Shown: piece by piece, positions 1 through 9,779 of the stretch
Position numbering within the stretch: position 1 is the stretch's first letter
Layout: each line of letters starts with the position of its first letter
Source: Euglena gracilis
Taxonomy: Eukaryota > Euglenozoa > Euglenophyceae > Euglenales > Euglenaceae
Direction: 5' to 3'
NCBI GenBank assembly: GCA_900893395.1
Contig: CAAHFI010706965.1
Coordinates: forward strand, 1 to 28,201
Length of the DNA stretch: 28,201 bases
Translations under genes and position numbers: made by a program
The notes under the pieces: model-generated
Told to the model about the DNA's origin: nothing
The model's database searches: none
The model's input: only the letters and a program-made list of their open reading frames with translations

Positions 1-746
1 GAGATAAACATGCCGGTTGACGATAATGCTACCCTTTGACAAGAAGACATTATCTCCAACCTGTCGAGCTTCGAAGAACGCATTGCCATGCTACAATCAG
101 CCCGCGAAGGCGTAATTTTGTTGAACAAGTGGAACGAACCACTGTTCTTCAACAACAAGACATGGAAATACTATGTTCGCCATATTTGGCGATTCTACAA
201 TGCCAAATCTCCAAGGGTGTTTGCCCAATATATTGGGGATACATTTTTCTGTTTGACAGCAGGCCGAATGGCCAAACAACGTGGCCCTGTACTGTTTGAC
301 ATAACATCCGTAACAAGATACCAGCTGTGCATGTCTGTTATGCAGACCACAGACAAAAAACCTTTCACCACAACAAGTTCGTTCCAAGCACAGCTGTCCT
401 GCTTTGCGGTCATTGCCTCCTTGCCTGGACACAACTGAACAACTTCCGGTGGTCGGAAGAAGACGCAAACCGTGACGCACCCATCTTTTGTGTCAAATGC
501 CTAAGGGCAGACATTTGGTTGCCCGTAGATGACGAAAATCTAAAGATCGTAGCCGCAAACGACGACGTTCTGGAAGATTTCCTAAATTTCTACAAGACAA
601 AACAAAACGTCAAGTGTATCAACCCAAAAGATTCAAGAAAACTGAAGTTTTTCAGAGTGGCGGAATCGCGTTTAACCTCCAAACTGATTTCGGCGAATCA
701 GACTTGCTGTGGAATGTACAACAGGGCGATTGTCCCTAATCTTTAA
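1..746 (+). pseudogene. Unrecognised protein family U, left copy (partial)
   Basis: I do not recognise this protein. Two overlapping + strand open stretches (88-438 and 327-746) have coding-like composition, and both match the protein read on the minus strand at 25155-25870. Shared landmarks, in the same order, are: an EPLF block near 135; YNAKSPRVFAQY near 200-240 (right copy YNSRSPRVLAQY); PAVHVC followed by an Asp-His/Arg pair and a VP dipeptide near 320-385; then NNFRWSEED followed by FCVKCLR and a Trp near 440-520. Composition is rich in Lys, Asn and aromatic residues, with no signal peptide or membrane span. The piece starts at or beyond the window edge. It could be a decayed virus-like or mobile-element protein or a host gene fragment; nothing here decides, so I treat it as a possible fossil. 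The pairing with the right copy is seen directly; any function would be guesswork. Confidence 0.6.
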
Positions 747-906
747 CGATGACGACTTGTAACGAGTCATTTTCCCACTTTTTACAAAAACTTCAACTGT
801 TTCAGAAACGAGACAACGATGGTTATTACCTGACTACCCACCAGAACGATATGTTTACGAACATTGTTCCGAATGTGTTGGCAACATGGAAAAGGAGCGG
901 GTTTTT

Positions 907-1326
907 TTACCCCCTCCCCCAGCCCGCGTTTTGGCCTGAAACCCTTGCGTTTCGTGTCAATTTTGGGTCAAAAATGACGGAAAAAATCAGAAAACAATTG
1001 CCCCAAACCACGACTTTCCTGCCTTGCCTTTCCCTTTGGAAATTTCAACGTCCGGTGAGAAAGGGACTGATAACAAGCCCATTTCACGCGGTGAATTCAC
1101 GCCCCCGCAGGAGACCAGCATTTGAAGTTGGCGTCTTTAACCACTTGACCATGTGAGGCACTCATTGCACATAACGAAGCCTTTTGACTCACTACAGACA
1201 AATGAAGCATGGCCATCATAGGTAAGAAATCATTGCATTTTGGGTCAGATTTGGGTTAAAAGGGTCGGAAAAATCGCCAATTTTTTGTCCAATTAAAGGG
1301 GGGGGTCAAATAAAGGGGGGGGGTAA
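907..1326. repeat. Candidate 420-bp element with TTACCCCC inverted ends
   Basis: The stretch opens with TTACCCCC and closes with GGGGGTAA, a perfect 8-bp inverted pair that extends imperfectly through C-rich and G-rich runs. Inside, a block near 967-992 is repeated in direct orientation near 1252-1277, both reading roughly gggt-aaaa-cggaaaaa. It begins inside the open frame 749-1156 that follows the left copy of family U. No convincing target-site duplication is visible and homopolymer runs can pair by chance, so a MITE is only one explanation. Confidence 0.3.
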
Positions 1327-1617
1327 CCTCGTTGACAGTCACACGACTGACAGTTTGTACGACTGTACGACTGTACGACTCAATGGGGCGTTCTATGTAC
1401 AACATAAACGGTGCACGCGGAGAGATCGCCGAGGCGAAGAAGAACCAAAAGCCAGAAAGGTGGAACTATGTATTATACCGCTACCTGGAAGGAGGTTCGG
1501 CATACCACCCCCCCCCTCGGCACGGCAAAATGGGTCCCCCCCCCCTAGTCAGCCGACCCCCTCATCACGGCACGCCGAACAACGAGACAAATATAACAAA
1601 AAAATGCTTGGTCGTCG
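1327..1617. other. Low-complexity stretch with short tandem repeat
   Basis: The 8-mer gtacgact occurs three times in a row at 1357-1380. Runs of C follow near 1507-1517 and 1536-1546. A 161-codon open frame crosses this stretch, but it also runs through the tRNA-like segment and its composition is not protein-like, so I do not call it a gene. Confidence 0.5.
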
Positions 1618-1699
1618 GTCAGATGGTCAAGTGGTCAGAGATGCCAGCTTTAAAATATGGTCTCCTCCTGGGGCGTGGTTTCAAATCCCTCTTTGATCA
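1618..1699 (+). pseudogene. tRNA-Leu(TAA)-like fossil or SINE head
   Basis: The 82 bases follow the layout of a eukaryotic class II tRNA-Leu: GTCAGATGGTCAAGTGGTC as acceptor, D-arm and A-box region; GCCAGC with loop TTTAAAA, placing TAA in the anticodon position; a long variable arm TCTCCTCCTGGGGCG as in tRNA-Leu; and GGTTTCAAATCC as a B-box/T-loop one or two changes from consensus. The T-arm and acceptor stems pair poorly, so it is unlikely to be functional. It may be a dead tRNA gene or the head of a tRNA-derived SINE. I see no second copy in the window and no run of T directly after it. Confidence 0.6.
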
Positions 1700-2458
1700 T
1701 TCTTTATTCACCAAAATGGATTCCTCATCAGTCCCAGGTTCAGGGCGACAGTACCAGGACACAATGGTCTGGTTCCTAATTACGGTGACCTTGTATGGAG
1801 CACAAAGCGCAAAATAATTCTTGTGCGCATGCTGTGCTTTCTGAGTCTTCTTAATTGACACCGTAGTGTCTTTGTATTCTTGAATCTCTGCGAACAACGT
1901 GTTGTTTGACCTAACTTAAGGCGATTCTGCCACAGTGATTTGAAATGGTGTTTAAAGCGATGATGAAGTGCATATCCACCCTCGAGACTTCGCTCCCTAT
2001 GTGAGACTACGACCGTTTCAGCCGTGGCTGATTGTACAAGGCAGGAAACCTCAGCGTTTGCGGGTTCCCTTGAAGTACTCACCCATGTCTGGGTCTTCTA
2101 CCAAGGTCATTTCCGTTCGACACAAGTATAGGGTATCCTTGTCAGGATCATTCATGATGATCCTTGAGATAAAACAACTTTTGCCATCTTGGACTTCCTT
2201 ATGGAGTACCGTTTTGAGCGTTTCAGCTCGCTTGTGGAGGTAAATCAGCAAATTTTCCCAGAAATCTCTCGAAAAAGTTGCCAGACATGTAATAGTTCCA
2301 TCTTGGATGATTTGCTGGTACCTGTGGTGGCATCCCAGGCAGACCGTTGAAATCAACGTTCGTGCGAGCGGGACGCACAGGCACAGCGGGTGACATGTGG
2401 TTTCAGATCCTGACTGGCCTGGTCCAGAAGGGAAATGAGTCAGAGCCTGGGAGGAGGA
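1700..2458. other. Unassigned stretch with weak LTR-like block
   Basis: No gene is recognised. A block near 1767-1815 (ctggttcctaatt, then gagcacaaagc) resembles one near 2612-2660 in LTR-like repeat E, so part of this stretch may be a degraded LTR. A minus-strand open frame of 141 codons covers 2051-2476 and has fair composition in its middle, but its start overlaps the LTR E boundary and it has no recognised domain. A short hairpin, ggatcat/atgatcc, lies near 2144-2162. Confidence 0.35.
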
Positions 2459-2724
2459 TGTGTACCAGGCGGCCATTCTTCCGTGGCACTGTGTACCAGA
2501 TGCAATGGGCTACAGCCTACAATTTATCTACGTCCTGGTTATACAGGGTACTATGGTTAATCATAAGACAGACACAAAATCTCAGAGCCAGCGAAAGCTT
2601 AGCGAAAGTGACTGGTTCCTAATTCAAGGTTACAAGGGTTTGGTGCTTTGCAATTCTGCTTTAGAATTCAGTGGGCGAAGTCCCTTTTGAAAAACAATTT
2701 ATTTCGTTACTTGACAAAGCTCGA
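2459..2724 (+). repeat. LTR-like repeat E (partial)
   Basis: It starts TGTGTACCAGGC directly after a purine-rich tract (cctgggaggagga, 2446-2458), the arrangement expected at a polypurine tract-LTR junction. The same 12-mer starts LTRs A and B, and an almost identical one starts LTR-like D. The preceding 60 bases (2398-2458) also match those before D, including actggcctggtcca. Near 2645-2720 it keeps the ggtgctttgc and tt-cgttact blocks seen in A and B. The repeat then gives way to gag-like sequence, so it is only part of an LTR. Confidence 0.5.
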
Positions 2725-3035
2725 ACCGCTATTTTGGAATTGCTAACCCGCTGTACCTTGTTGTCCACCACATTAGCAGGAATGCGCTCCCTTCCCACTG
2801 TTTCCCGTGCTCGCATTTCCGAGTCTTGTGAACTTCACAAGTTTTATGACAAAATGCTTGGTGACAACAAGGAAACCTTGCAAGCGTTTTGCACGAGTTT
2901 TATTCAGGAATCTCTGAAACGGAATGCCCAATCCATGCAAGATAAGGTTTCACGGTTGGATGGAAGTATTTTTGTGTTGTTGGAAAAGACACCGGAGGAT
3001 AATTCGCGCACCACTGTGGAAAACGTCTACGTCCC
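2725..3035 (+). mobile_element. Ty3 gag coiled-coil fragment, + orientation
   Basis: The + strand translation matches the minus-strand gag coiled-coil of the main copy at about 15780-16060. Paired landmarks are RCTLLSTTL against RCTFLSTTL, ETLQAFCTSFIQ against ETLQALCTSLIQ, and QSMQDKVSRLDG against RSMQDEVSWLDG. It is a fossil gag piece lying opposite to the larger gag piece beside it. A 175-codon open frame covers 2671-3198, but only this part matches gag. Confidence 0.75.
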
Positions 3036-3039
3036 ACTC

Positions 3040-3180
3040 CGGCCTATCTACTTATGCTTTCCTCTGGAAAAGCCCGTGGGGGGAGTAACAAAATTTTCTT
3101 CTCTTTTCCCCTTTGATTGCAAAGTACGAAGGCAAAAGAATTGGTGGGACCGCAGTACCTTGTATGAAAGTGATTCTTGC
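3040..3180 (-). repeat. Weak LTR-like block C
   Basis: Read on the minus strand, the block ttttgttactc followed by gcttttcc and cataagtag resembles part of LTR B (about 18217-18256). The flanks are gag pieces of the same family in opposite orientations. The match is short and imperfect. Confidence 0.3.
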
Positions 3181-4590
3181 TACCTTGAATACCACTAATG
3201 TCGGGAATTCGCTTTGAAAGTGCGGAAATGTGATCCTGCAAACCGACAACGGTGGCATTAATATCGACAATGTCTGTTTTCAGTCTGCCCGAAATACAAC
3301 CGTTGTGTGCAGTCCGTGATTTTCACGTCCAGGGAGTGTAGTCCATCCTGATTTTCGGCACAATGGCAGGATTTCTGCTCCAAGTGAGACACCTGCTCCT
3401 GCAAAAGCCGAAGTTGCGCGCAGGGAACAAAATTTTCGTGCACTGTCACTTCAAATTGCTTCAACTGCTCGACTGTTAGGCACAAATGCAAAATCCTTGG
3501 TTGCGCTTCTTAAAAAGAGGTGAAGAGGGTGGAAAAATGCTCAACTGGGTCAAATTTACGAATTTTACGGCATTTTGGAGTGGCATTTTTCGCTTGTGAC
3601 TGTTGCTGCAATTGCAGTAGCAGTGTCGAAAAAGTTTCCACTTTGGCAACAAGATGGTTCATACCATCTTGCACTTGCAGAAAGTGGGAGTCATTACACG
3701 TTTCCGCCTCGTGCTGTTTTCACTGATTTGTTGGAAATTTTGTTGGAGTTGGGTGCGCAAAAAACTGAAAACTCGTTCCCGAAAATGCTGAAGGTTTTTC
3801 TCTGCAATTTTCAAAGTTGCGTTGTCAATATTTGCCGAATTTGTGAAAATAATTCCAAAAAAATTACAATTTGATGTTGACAACCCTTTGATTGTCCTCA
3901 TCAAACTGCAAAACGTTGTTTTGCATGGTTGCACTTTCCGCAACGCATTGGTAGACAATCCAAATTTGCTTGTTCAGCGGATGATCCGCTGTGAGTTGAC
4001 AGAGAATTCGGTAAACATCACCGAGGTTGAGGTCATCACCATAATCATCCACAATGGAAACGGTACCAGAGATTTCAGGCACCACCAGACACGTATCTGA
4101 ATTCCATTGCACTGCAGGGCAAACCGCAGTTTCCGCAGGTAATCCAAGCAATGCGCGAAATGGTGTGGGGGGTGGTAAATGAGGGTGAGGGTTTTAAAAA
4201 ACACAGTGTTCCCACCTAGTTGCACTCCAAAAGGCCCACCGGTGCTTCCACCGGGGGTCTTGGGTGTGAACAGAGCAAAGACCACGTACCCTCCACGTTG
4301 TTCAATGGTGACATGGGTAACCAACTGTGCTTGGGCAAGTTGTTCATCCCCTCGCCACGTCAAAGATAGGTGAATCGGGATGCAGGAAGGCATTTTGCCA
4401 TCCACATCCTGGACAACCAATGACAGTGATGGTGAAGAAGGCTCATCGCCCTTGCAGCAACAAAGGCGTTTCGCCTTGTGACAATTACAATTGAATCAAT
4501 GTGTCTTGTTGTGGTTGTTGCTTGTCGGGCCGGTAATTGGAACAAATTTACATGGAACAGTTCCAATTCCCGCCATCTTCCTCAAGATTG
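3181..4590 (-). mobile_element. Ty3 gag, third copy, N-terminal half
   Basis: This is a fossil gag piece colinear with 16045-17690 of the main copy. Shared blocks include HLEQKSCHCAENQDGL against HLEQKFCHCAANQDGL, GLPAETAV, CLVVPEISGTVS against RLVVPKISGAVS, and ADHPLNKQI against ADHPLSKQI. At the nucleotide level 4015-4140 and 17105-17250 align almost without gaps. It lacks the MITE-like insertion found in the main copy. The leader in front of it (4590-4683) runs directly into LTR A, so this is the 5' end of a copy. It is broken in several places. Confidence 0.8.
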
Positions 4591-4683
4591 TACAATGAAC
4601 TCAGTAGCAAGGCACAATTAAATTGAGGGTTGGGGGATGTGCTTTACATCTTTTGAGATAGGAAAAGGCAAAAACCGAAAAAT

Positions 4684-5304
4684 TGACAAAGATAAGCAGT
4701 GAAACAGGGACCAGAAGGGTTGTATCGGCGAATACCGAACACGGCCTCCTGAGACCCGTATGAGTGCTTGAAGGTTAGCTCGAGGCCAGGAACAGTACTT
4801 ACACCGTGTTACACGGCTAATTACGCTCCTCACCACCAGTCAACCACAGATTTCTGAGTGAACTGTCTGTGTAGGATCGTTGCCTAAATCTGCTACCAAG
4901 TGTACGTCCAAGGACTTCCCTTTGACCCCTTTTGCCCCAGCAAAGCCTTTTGTATTTCTCCTTTTGCGCACCTACTAAGGTGGGTAAAAGTCCTCGGAGT
5001 AACAAAACCCTTTGTCACAATTCCCCTATACTAGGGCATAGCACAAAGCAAGCTGCTGTGTAAGGTTTTTCCTTCACAGTCGTGTTCAGTTCTTTATGAG
5101 GTTTTTCCTCTTACTCTTATCAAATGATGTGAAATAAAATACCACCTGTGAGGACAAGAGATCACACAAGCACATGTTACACGTGTATCCAATTCTCATA
5201 GAATCTGCCACGATCGTCAGTCTGAGCTCATACACAGCCATCAGATTGTGACAGATCCAGACTCTGCAGGTTTCCCACAGAGCTAGGATGGTGCCTGGTA
5301 CACA
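4684..5304 (-). repeat. LTR A of the Ty3 family (about 620 bp)
   Basis: Read on the minus strand it opens TGTGTACCAGGC and closes TTTGTCA, the TG...CA form of an LTR. It matches 17929-18547 over its whole length; the best shared blocks include ggtccctgttt, cgccgatacaacc, gatttaggcaacgatcc and ctaccaagtgtacgtcc (as written on the + strand of one copy). The two copies are clearly diverged, so both are old. A purine tract precedes it on the sense strand (5305-5340) and gag leader follows it (below 4684). A CACAGGTGG block resembling a splice acceptor is conserved between A and B. I could not identify a canonical tRNA primer-binding site after the LTR. Confidence 0.75.
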
Positions 5305-5340
5305 TTTTACCCCCCTCACCCTTTTTTCCGTTTCCCCCAG
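5305..5340 (-). promoter_or_regulatory. Polypurine tract before LTR A
   Basis: On the minus strand the sequence is almost all purine and ends in aaaaaagggtgaggggggta plus aaa, directly before the TGTGTACC start of LTR A. That is where a Ty3 element primes its plus strand. It marks LTR A as preceded by the 3' internal end of an element. Confidence 0.6.
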
Positions 5341-5598
5341 AATGGTAGATATTTCTTCTGTTTTATTGAAAGTAACAGCATCAGAAACAATACCTTGTTT
5401 ATTTGCCCCCCGGGCAAGCGTGTTGGACTTTCCCGTTGAAACACATGAGTACTTTCCATCTGTGATGTCCCTGAAGCAAATTTTGCTCACAGTGGTGGTG
5501 GCAGAGGTAGGGGTGACGGGGGATGGCAACGTTTCTGGTTGCAAAGTTCCAATTTTTGTTGGTACCCCGTTTTGGGGCATGGTTGGAAAACGGGGCAA
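5305..5598 (-). CDS. Short unrecognised ORF just upstream of LTR A
   Basis: A minus-strand open frame begins at 5598 with ATG and runs on into LTR A (to 5086). The part outside the LTR, about 98 codons, has good composition, with a PSPVTPTSATTT stretch and CFRDITDGKYSCVSTG. By position it could be the 3'-most internal reading frame of a Ty3 copy, after integrase. I find no domain in it, nor an obvious signal peptide or membrane span. About 3 kb of unrelated sequence separates it from the nearest integrase, so the link is inferred. Confidence 0.35.
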
Positions 5599-6950
5599 AA
5601 AAAAGATTTTCAGCTCACGGGCCTGAAATTTCTTTTCGTTGGCAGAATATTAAACCAAAACTGTCCAGAATTTCAAAAAACATCTTTTAGGGAAGATTGG
5701 AAACATTTCGACAAAGAATTTTTGACGATTCAGTATTTTTTCAAAACTGATCCTCATGTGGAAACCTGTCATGTACTAGGACGAGAAAGTCCCCAGATTT
5801 TATAAAGTGAAGGAAGAAATGAACGCCAGAACGAGGAATAAATCAGAAAGGAATTGAAAAGGGACAAAAATTAGCTTCTTTCACTCAATGGGTGATCAAT
5901 GGGGCAAAAATTGCTGTTTTCCCCAGCGATTTCCATTTCCCCTGTGCTCAAATCATAGGAAAGACACAGGGATGTCTTGAACAAACGGGGGGGGAGGTGG
6001 AATATAAAGGGCCAGGTGCCCCACCCTGAAGCGAGTCAACCCCCCGTTTGGTTGGTGGTGAGCAGATTCGTTCACAAAACGCGAAACGAATATTTTTCTA
6101 TGAATTTCACCATGAATTTTCAAGAAGGCGGGGCATTCTCAAAAAAAAATTCAGATGTGAAAGATGCACCGCTCCCAAACCCCAACCACAAAACATTTGT
6201 AATCAGAGCACCGTTTAAGTGTTGTGGTGAGGTTGGGAAGAATGTCTCTAACTATTGAACAAACATATTGGGTGCAAATTAAGCTCTCCCCGCACGCAGT
6301 GTTGGGCCCCGTGCCCATGGGGGGACAAGGCAAGGGGGGCGGGAGGACCAGTTTTGAAGGCGAAGGTTGGGAAACTGCCCAAGGAAAAGGTGGTGGCTTT
6401 TGTTCAAGTGCCCCCAGCGCAAAATTTATTTCAGAAAATACTTGCGCCACAGTCGATCACTTTTGTGGGACAAGAGAGCTTTGAGCTTTTAATGGAACAG
6501 AATCTTGGGTGGAGGTGGGCTTGACTTTTGCATCCGTCCGTTGTACGAACTATTGTCAAGCCCCTCCCTTGCGTGAAGGAAATTTGGAGTATGCCGATTC
6601 TTGTACAAATTTGACACTTTCCAACACCCAAATTTCACAACCCCCAAAAATTTTCGTTCAAATTCCCCAAAACGGCCGAATCAAGGACCTTGAATTTTTG
6701 AAAGGGCAGATTTCTTTGACATTGATTTTGTCAATGTAGTCCTTTTGACTACAAAATGCCCAGTTGTATGGGAATGGTGGCAGGTTTTTCAAACCGTTTG
6801 TGTCCGCGTTTCTGGTACAAGTTCACCATACTCTGTTGCAAAAGATATTTTCATTGTTTTGGTGCAAATTGTTTTGGTGGGACGTCACATAAAAAATGCC
6901 GAGTCCCAGATTTGGTCATTTTTAAGGTAGATGGAAAAGAGGAAACGCAT
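5599..6950 (+). other. Possible ORF1/gag-like remnant, + strand
   Basis: Several short + strand open stretches have moderate coding look: KVVAFVQVPPAQNLFQKIL near 6385-6440, KIFVQIPQNGRIKDLEFLKG near 6650-6710, and a Cys/His-rich block near 6835-6900 containing CFGANCFGGTSHKKC, which is zinc-knuckle-like but with non-standard spacing. The order (a possible RNA-binding strand, then Cys/His) recalls ORF1 or gag of a retrotransposon. This is a tentative reading. An 11-bp perfect inverted repeat, CAAACGGGGGG/CCCCCCGTTTG, lies at 5982-5992 and 6040-6050 and encloses a TATAAAG. Confidence 0.25.
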
Positions 6951-6959
6951 ATTCCAAAG

Positions 6960-7545
6960 GGGTTTGTTTGGAGTTGGTAGCAGGCTGGTGCAGCTGCCGC
7001 TGTTGAACTTGCCGTTGATGTTCAATATGTTGATGTTCAACATGGTGCTGTCGAACTTGCTGCTGAACTTCCACAAGTTGAACTTCAACATGTTGATGTG
7101 CCTGGGCCTGTGGGCCAAATGCTGCAGCCCTGTGCAGCAGAATATGTGCCTGTTTTCCCAGTATCACAGCCAGAACCAGAAAAAGTCAGCAGTTTTGCTT
7201 CAGAATGTGTTTCAGATTTGCCTAAAACAGCCACACAGTTTTCAGAAATGGAGGCTGCAAAAATGGTTTTTACAATGTTGAAGCAATTTTGGATCACAAG
7301 TTCAGAAATAATTGAAGGTTTTTGAAAAAGTGGGAGAATTATTCAGTGCGTTCATGGGAACCAGTCAGAAGTTTTGTTTTGCCAGGTGGAATGATGAATT
7401 GAGCTTTTCAGAATTACATTCAGGAGAATGGTTTGCAAGAGGTTTTGAAGGAAGTGCAGAAGAATGCGAATACCCAACCCAGTCCAGTTTTCACAGTCAA
7501 ACTGCTTCCATGAAATTTGGTGCCTTGGGCATCAGAAACTGACCC
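6960..7545 (+). other. Repeat-bearing open stretch of unknown function
   Basis: From about 6985 to 7095 the DNA is a degenerate repeat of gttgatgttcaa/gttgaact-type units. In one + frame it gives AVELAVDVQYVDVQHG and similar Val-Asp/Glu-Val-Gln units. That frame continues open into PVGQMLQPCAAEYVPVFPVSQ and ends at 7325; an adjacent open stretch, 7312-7542, contains KVGELFSAFMGTSQKF. I recognise no family. It may belong with the ORF1-like remnant before it. Confidence 0.3.
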
Positions 7546-8640
7546 TGTCGAGCAACAACCAGCCAAGAAAGCAGAATAACCCCTCTCTTTTCTAAGTTCC
7601 AGCCCAGCTGCTGAGGAGTAGAATGTCTGGGTGCAGAAGCCATAGGGACAGAGGCAATTAGGTCTTGCACATAAGAGTGGAATAAGCCTAAATTTGAGTG
7701 CCAAATTGGCCAGGCCATTGATTCTGCCAACAGGTTTGCCAGCACAAAGCCATCAACCACAACAAGTCACTTCATCTTCAACATCATGTTCTTCTTCATC
7801 ATGATAATTTTCAAGAAGATGTTGTTGTTCACCATTTTGTTGAACATAGAGTTGTCTATCATCGCTTTGTTGTTCGTTGACTTTGATCTTCTTCGATTTG
7901 TTGTTCTTTGTTGGACTTCAAGTTCATGTCTGTTGGATTGATTTCAGATTATGCTTGATTATGGCGTGTTCCAGTTTTTGTGAGAGAAAGAAAGGCCAGA
8001 GAGAGAGAGCAAGCTGGAAAGAGAAATGAAACCCCCCAGCAGCCAAACACACGACACAGACAGGCTGGCTGGTGTAAAAAGTTTTTGATTTCTCTTCCAC
8101 TGCCCCCTGATCAAAAAAAAAGTGAACAATTGATGCCGATTTTACGGCCCAAGTTCACCAGTCAAACAACAAAGACGTTCGCCGGTATTTCAGCCAAGTC
8201 TTTTGAGCCCCTTTGTGTGTGCTTGGAGGGGCTTTGCTCCACCAAGGGGAGGGATTGAAAAGGTGGCTTTGGCTACCTTCCCCCACCCCTGACCTCCCTG
8301 GGCAGTGGATGAAAGAGACCTCCTTTGTTCATTGAAGAAGGGTGCACGAACCTTCTCTCACTACTGGCCTATGTGTGCTTTATGGGGGAGGCCTTCCACA
8401 AAGGAGTCTGCCCCAACGCCCGCCCCCACCAACCGCCCAACCACACCTATCCATTCCTGCTATGACGTAGCGGATTTGTTTTGTACATATGTTACCTTTG
8501 TGCACAGGCTGGCCTTGGTGCTTTGTCATACAATGTGTTTTATGCTTGCTGAAGTGTTTTGGTGATAGGACCGAAGGAGGACTTGGAAAAAGGTCGAGAG
8601 AGAGGAGATTTTAAAAAAGAAGGATCCTATGCAAGCTGAG
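7546..8640. other. Low-complexity stretch without a recognised gene
   Basis: 7760-7925 is rich in TTG/TTC/TCA triplets. 7981-8010 is a GA-rich run. A small hairpin (aaggtggc/gctacctt) lies at 8260-8279. The + strand is strongly purine-rich near 8566-8660, just before the chromodomain end of the Ty3 copy. Open frames here are short with poor composition. I see no clear LTR at this end of the main Ty3 copy. Confidence 0.45.
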
Positions 8641-8659
8641 TCCAAGAAGAAGGACTACA

Positions 8660-8777
8660 AGCTTTACACCCACACAACTGGTTGCTGGCTCACAAGTGTC
8701 CTCCCCGGGCCCATACCCTTCCAAAGGTGCATACCTTTGTCGACTTTGTGATCGATAATTTCATTGACTACAAAGTC
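8660..8777 (-). mobile_element. Chromodomain of the main Ty3 copy
   Basis: After the integrase C-terminal part the minus strand reads DDFVVNEIIDHKVDKG and then LWKGMGPG. This fits the chromodomain pattern in which a first strand of the form (Y/F)-V-x-(K/E)-I-(L/I)-D-H-(K/R) is followed by a WKG(Y)GP block. In chromoviruses this module tethers integrase to modified histones and biases insertion. Only part of the domain is legible, so ligand specificity cannot be judged. Confidence 0.7.
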
Positions 8778-8940
8778 GTCTGTCTCGGGTAAATTTGAAC
8801 GGGGTTTGAAGTGCAAGCACGGGATGCGTTTACCATCCGGCAGTGACAGGTATGGCTTGAACGTCCTCAACACAATTCGGTAAGGCAACCCTGTATCGCC
8901 CGCTGGTACCTAGTTTTTCTAGGATTTCACACGGGCCGAG

Positions 8941-9700
8941 TCAAAGGGGGTCCAGCATGGAAGACTGCATTCTAGTACGGCTATTCCGCACCCACACGCG
9001 GTCACCGGGACTATACACAGGTGACTTTAAATTCTGCAAAAACGATTTCCGTTTAGTTGCAGGAATATCAGTGACTCGTTTCTGGATTGCAGAACGTAGA
9101 TTTTCTACTTCCGCAAACCAGGTCTCGCAACTGACACTCGTTCGGGCGGGTGTCTCTGACGGGACATCCCCTATGGCTGGAGGGTCCCGTCCGAAAATTA
9201 ATTTATAGGGGGAGTGAGGCAAAACCAACCCTGGTAGGGTATTGATATGAAACAAAGACCATAATAGCACTGATATCCAGTTGCTGAGAGAGTCAGCCAG
9301 TGAAAGGCGAAGCATATTCACGACGGATTTCACCATTGCCTTTGGGTCGATATATAATGGAAACATGTTGCTCACTTCCGAGTAAACCGCACAAAGTGGT
9401 GAAAAACCTTGAAGAAATCAAATGGTCTTGATCACTCACAATTTCATTCTGTAAACCCATTAAGCCAATACATTTCTCCAAAAAATAGTTGCTAAACTTT
9501 GGGCAGTGAACCCTGACTTCTGGCATGGAATGGCTAAAATGTACCCACTCAGCCTGCAGACGACAACAAAAACGTAATCGTAAATTTTGTCGTCTGTTCC
9601 TTTGCACGGCTCTAATTCCAGAAAATCCATGCAGAGGGATGTAAAAATGTCAGGGCGTACGGAGGGGGGGGGTACCCCTGCGGGGTTTTACCGCTTGACA
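8941..9700 (-). mobile_element. Integrase core and C-terminal region, main Ty3 copy
   Basis: Minus-strand stretches show the integrase fold signatures in order: an MDFLELEP-type first Asp strand followed by YDYVFVVV near 9560-9640; NEIVSDQDHLISSRFF near 9405-9452 for the second Asp; GNGEIRRE near 9310-9340 for the catalytic Glu; then SPYKLIFGRDPP near 9180-9217 and PGDRVWVRN near 8975-9005, typical of the C-terminal region of Ty3 integrases. The enzyme would insert the element cDNA into the genome. It is a broken copy. Confidence 0.85.
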
Positions 9701-9779
9701 AATTTGACACCGTTGTGCTATTCACGAAAAGCGTGAGTAGAGCTCTTTCTCGCTCAGGGTTGTGCAACACCTGCGGCCC

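Noticed and set aside
97-480. 127-codon minus-strand frame
   Set aside because: It is antisense to the left copy of family U, whose + strand reading is supported by the right copy.
1332-1817. 161-codon + strand frame
   Set aside because: It runs through a tandem repeat, C-runs and the tRNA-Leu-like segment; its composition is not protein-like.
2051-2476. Minus-strand frame starting MAAWYTS, with a similar start in the minus frame 23392-23904
   Set aside because: The shared start lies on the polypurine tract-LTR junction common to repeats D and E, and the frames diverge after about ten residues. The equivalent ATG at LTR A is followed by a different frame. The similarity is best explained by the shared LTR boundary.
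6835-6900. Cys/His block as a standard CCHC zinc knuckle
   Set aside because: The spacing does not fit CX2CX4HX4C; kept only as a tentative feature of an ORF1-like remnant.
8260-8279. Hairpin as a bacterial-type terminator or riboswitch
   Set aside because: The stem is short and imperfect, has no T-run, and the context is eukaryotic.
8566-8660. Purine-rich run as the polypurine tract of the main Ty3 copy
   Set aside because: The purines are on the + strand, whereas this minus-strand element would need them on the minus strand.
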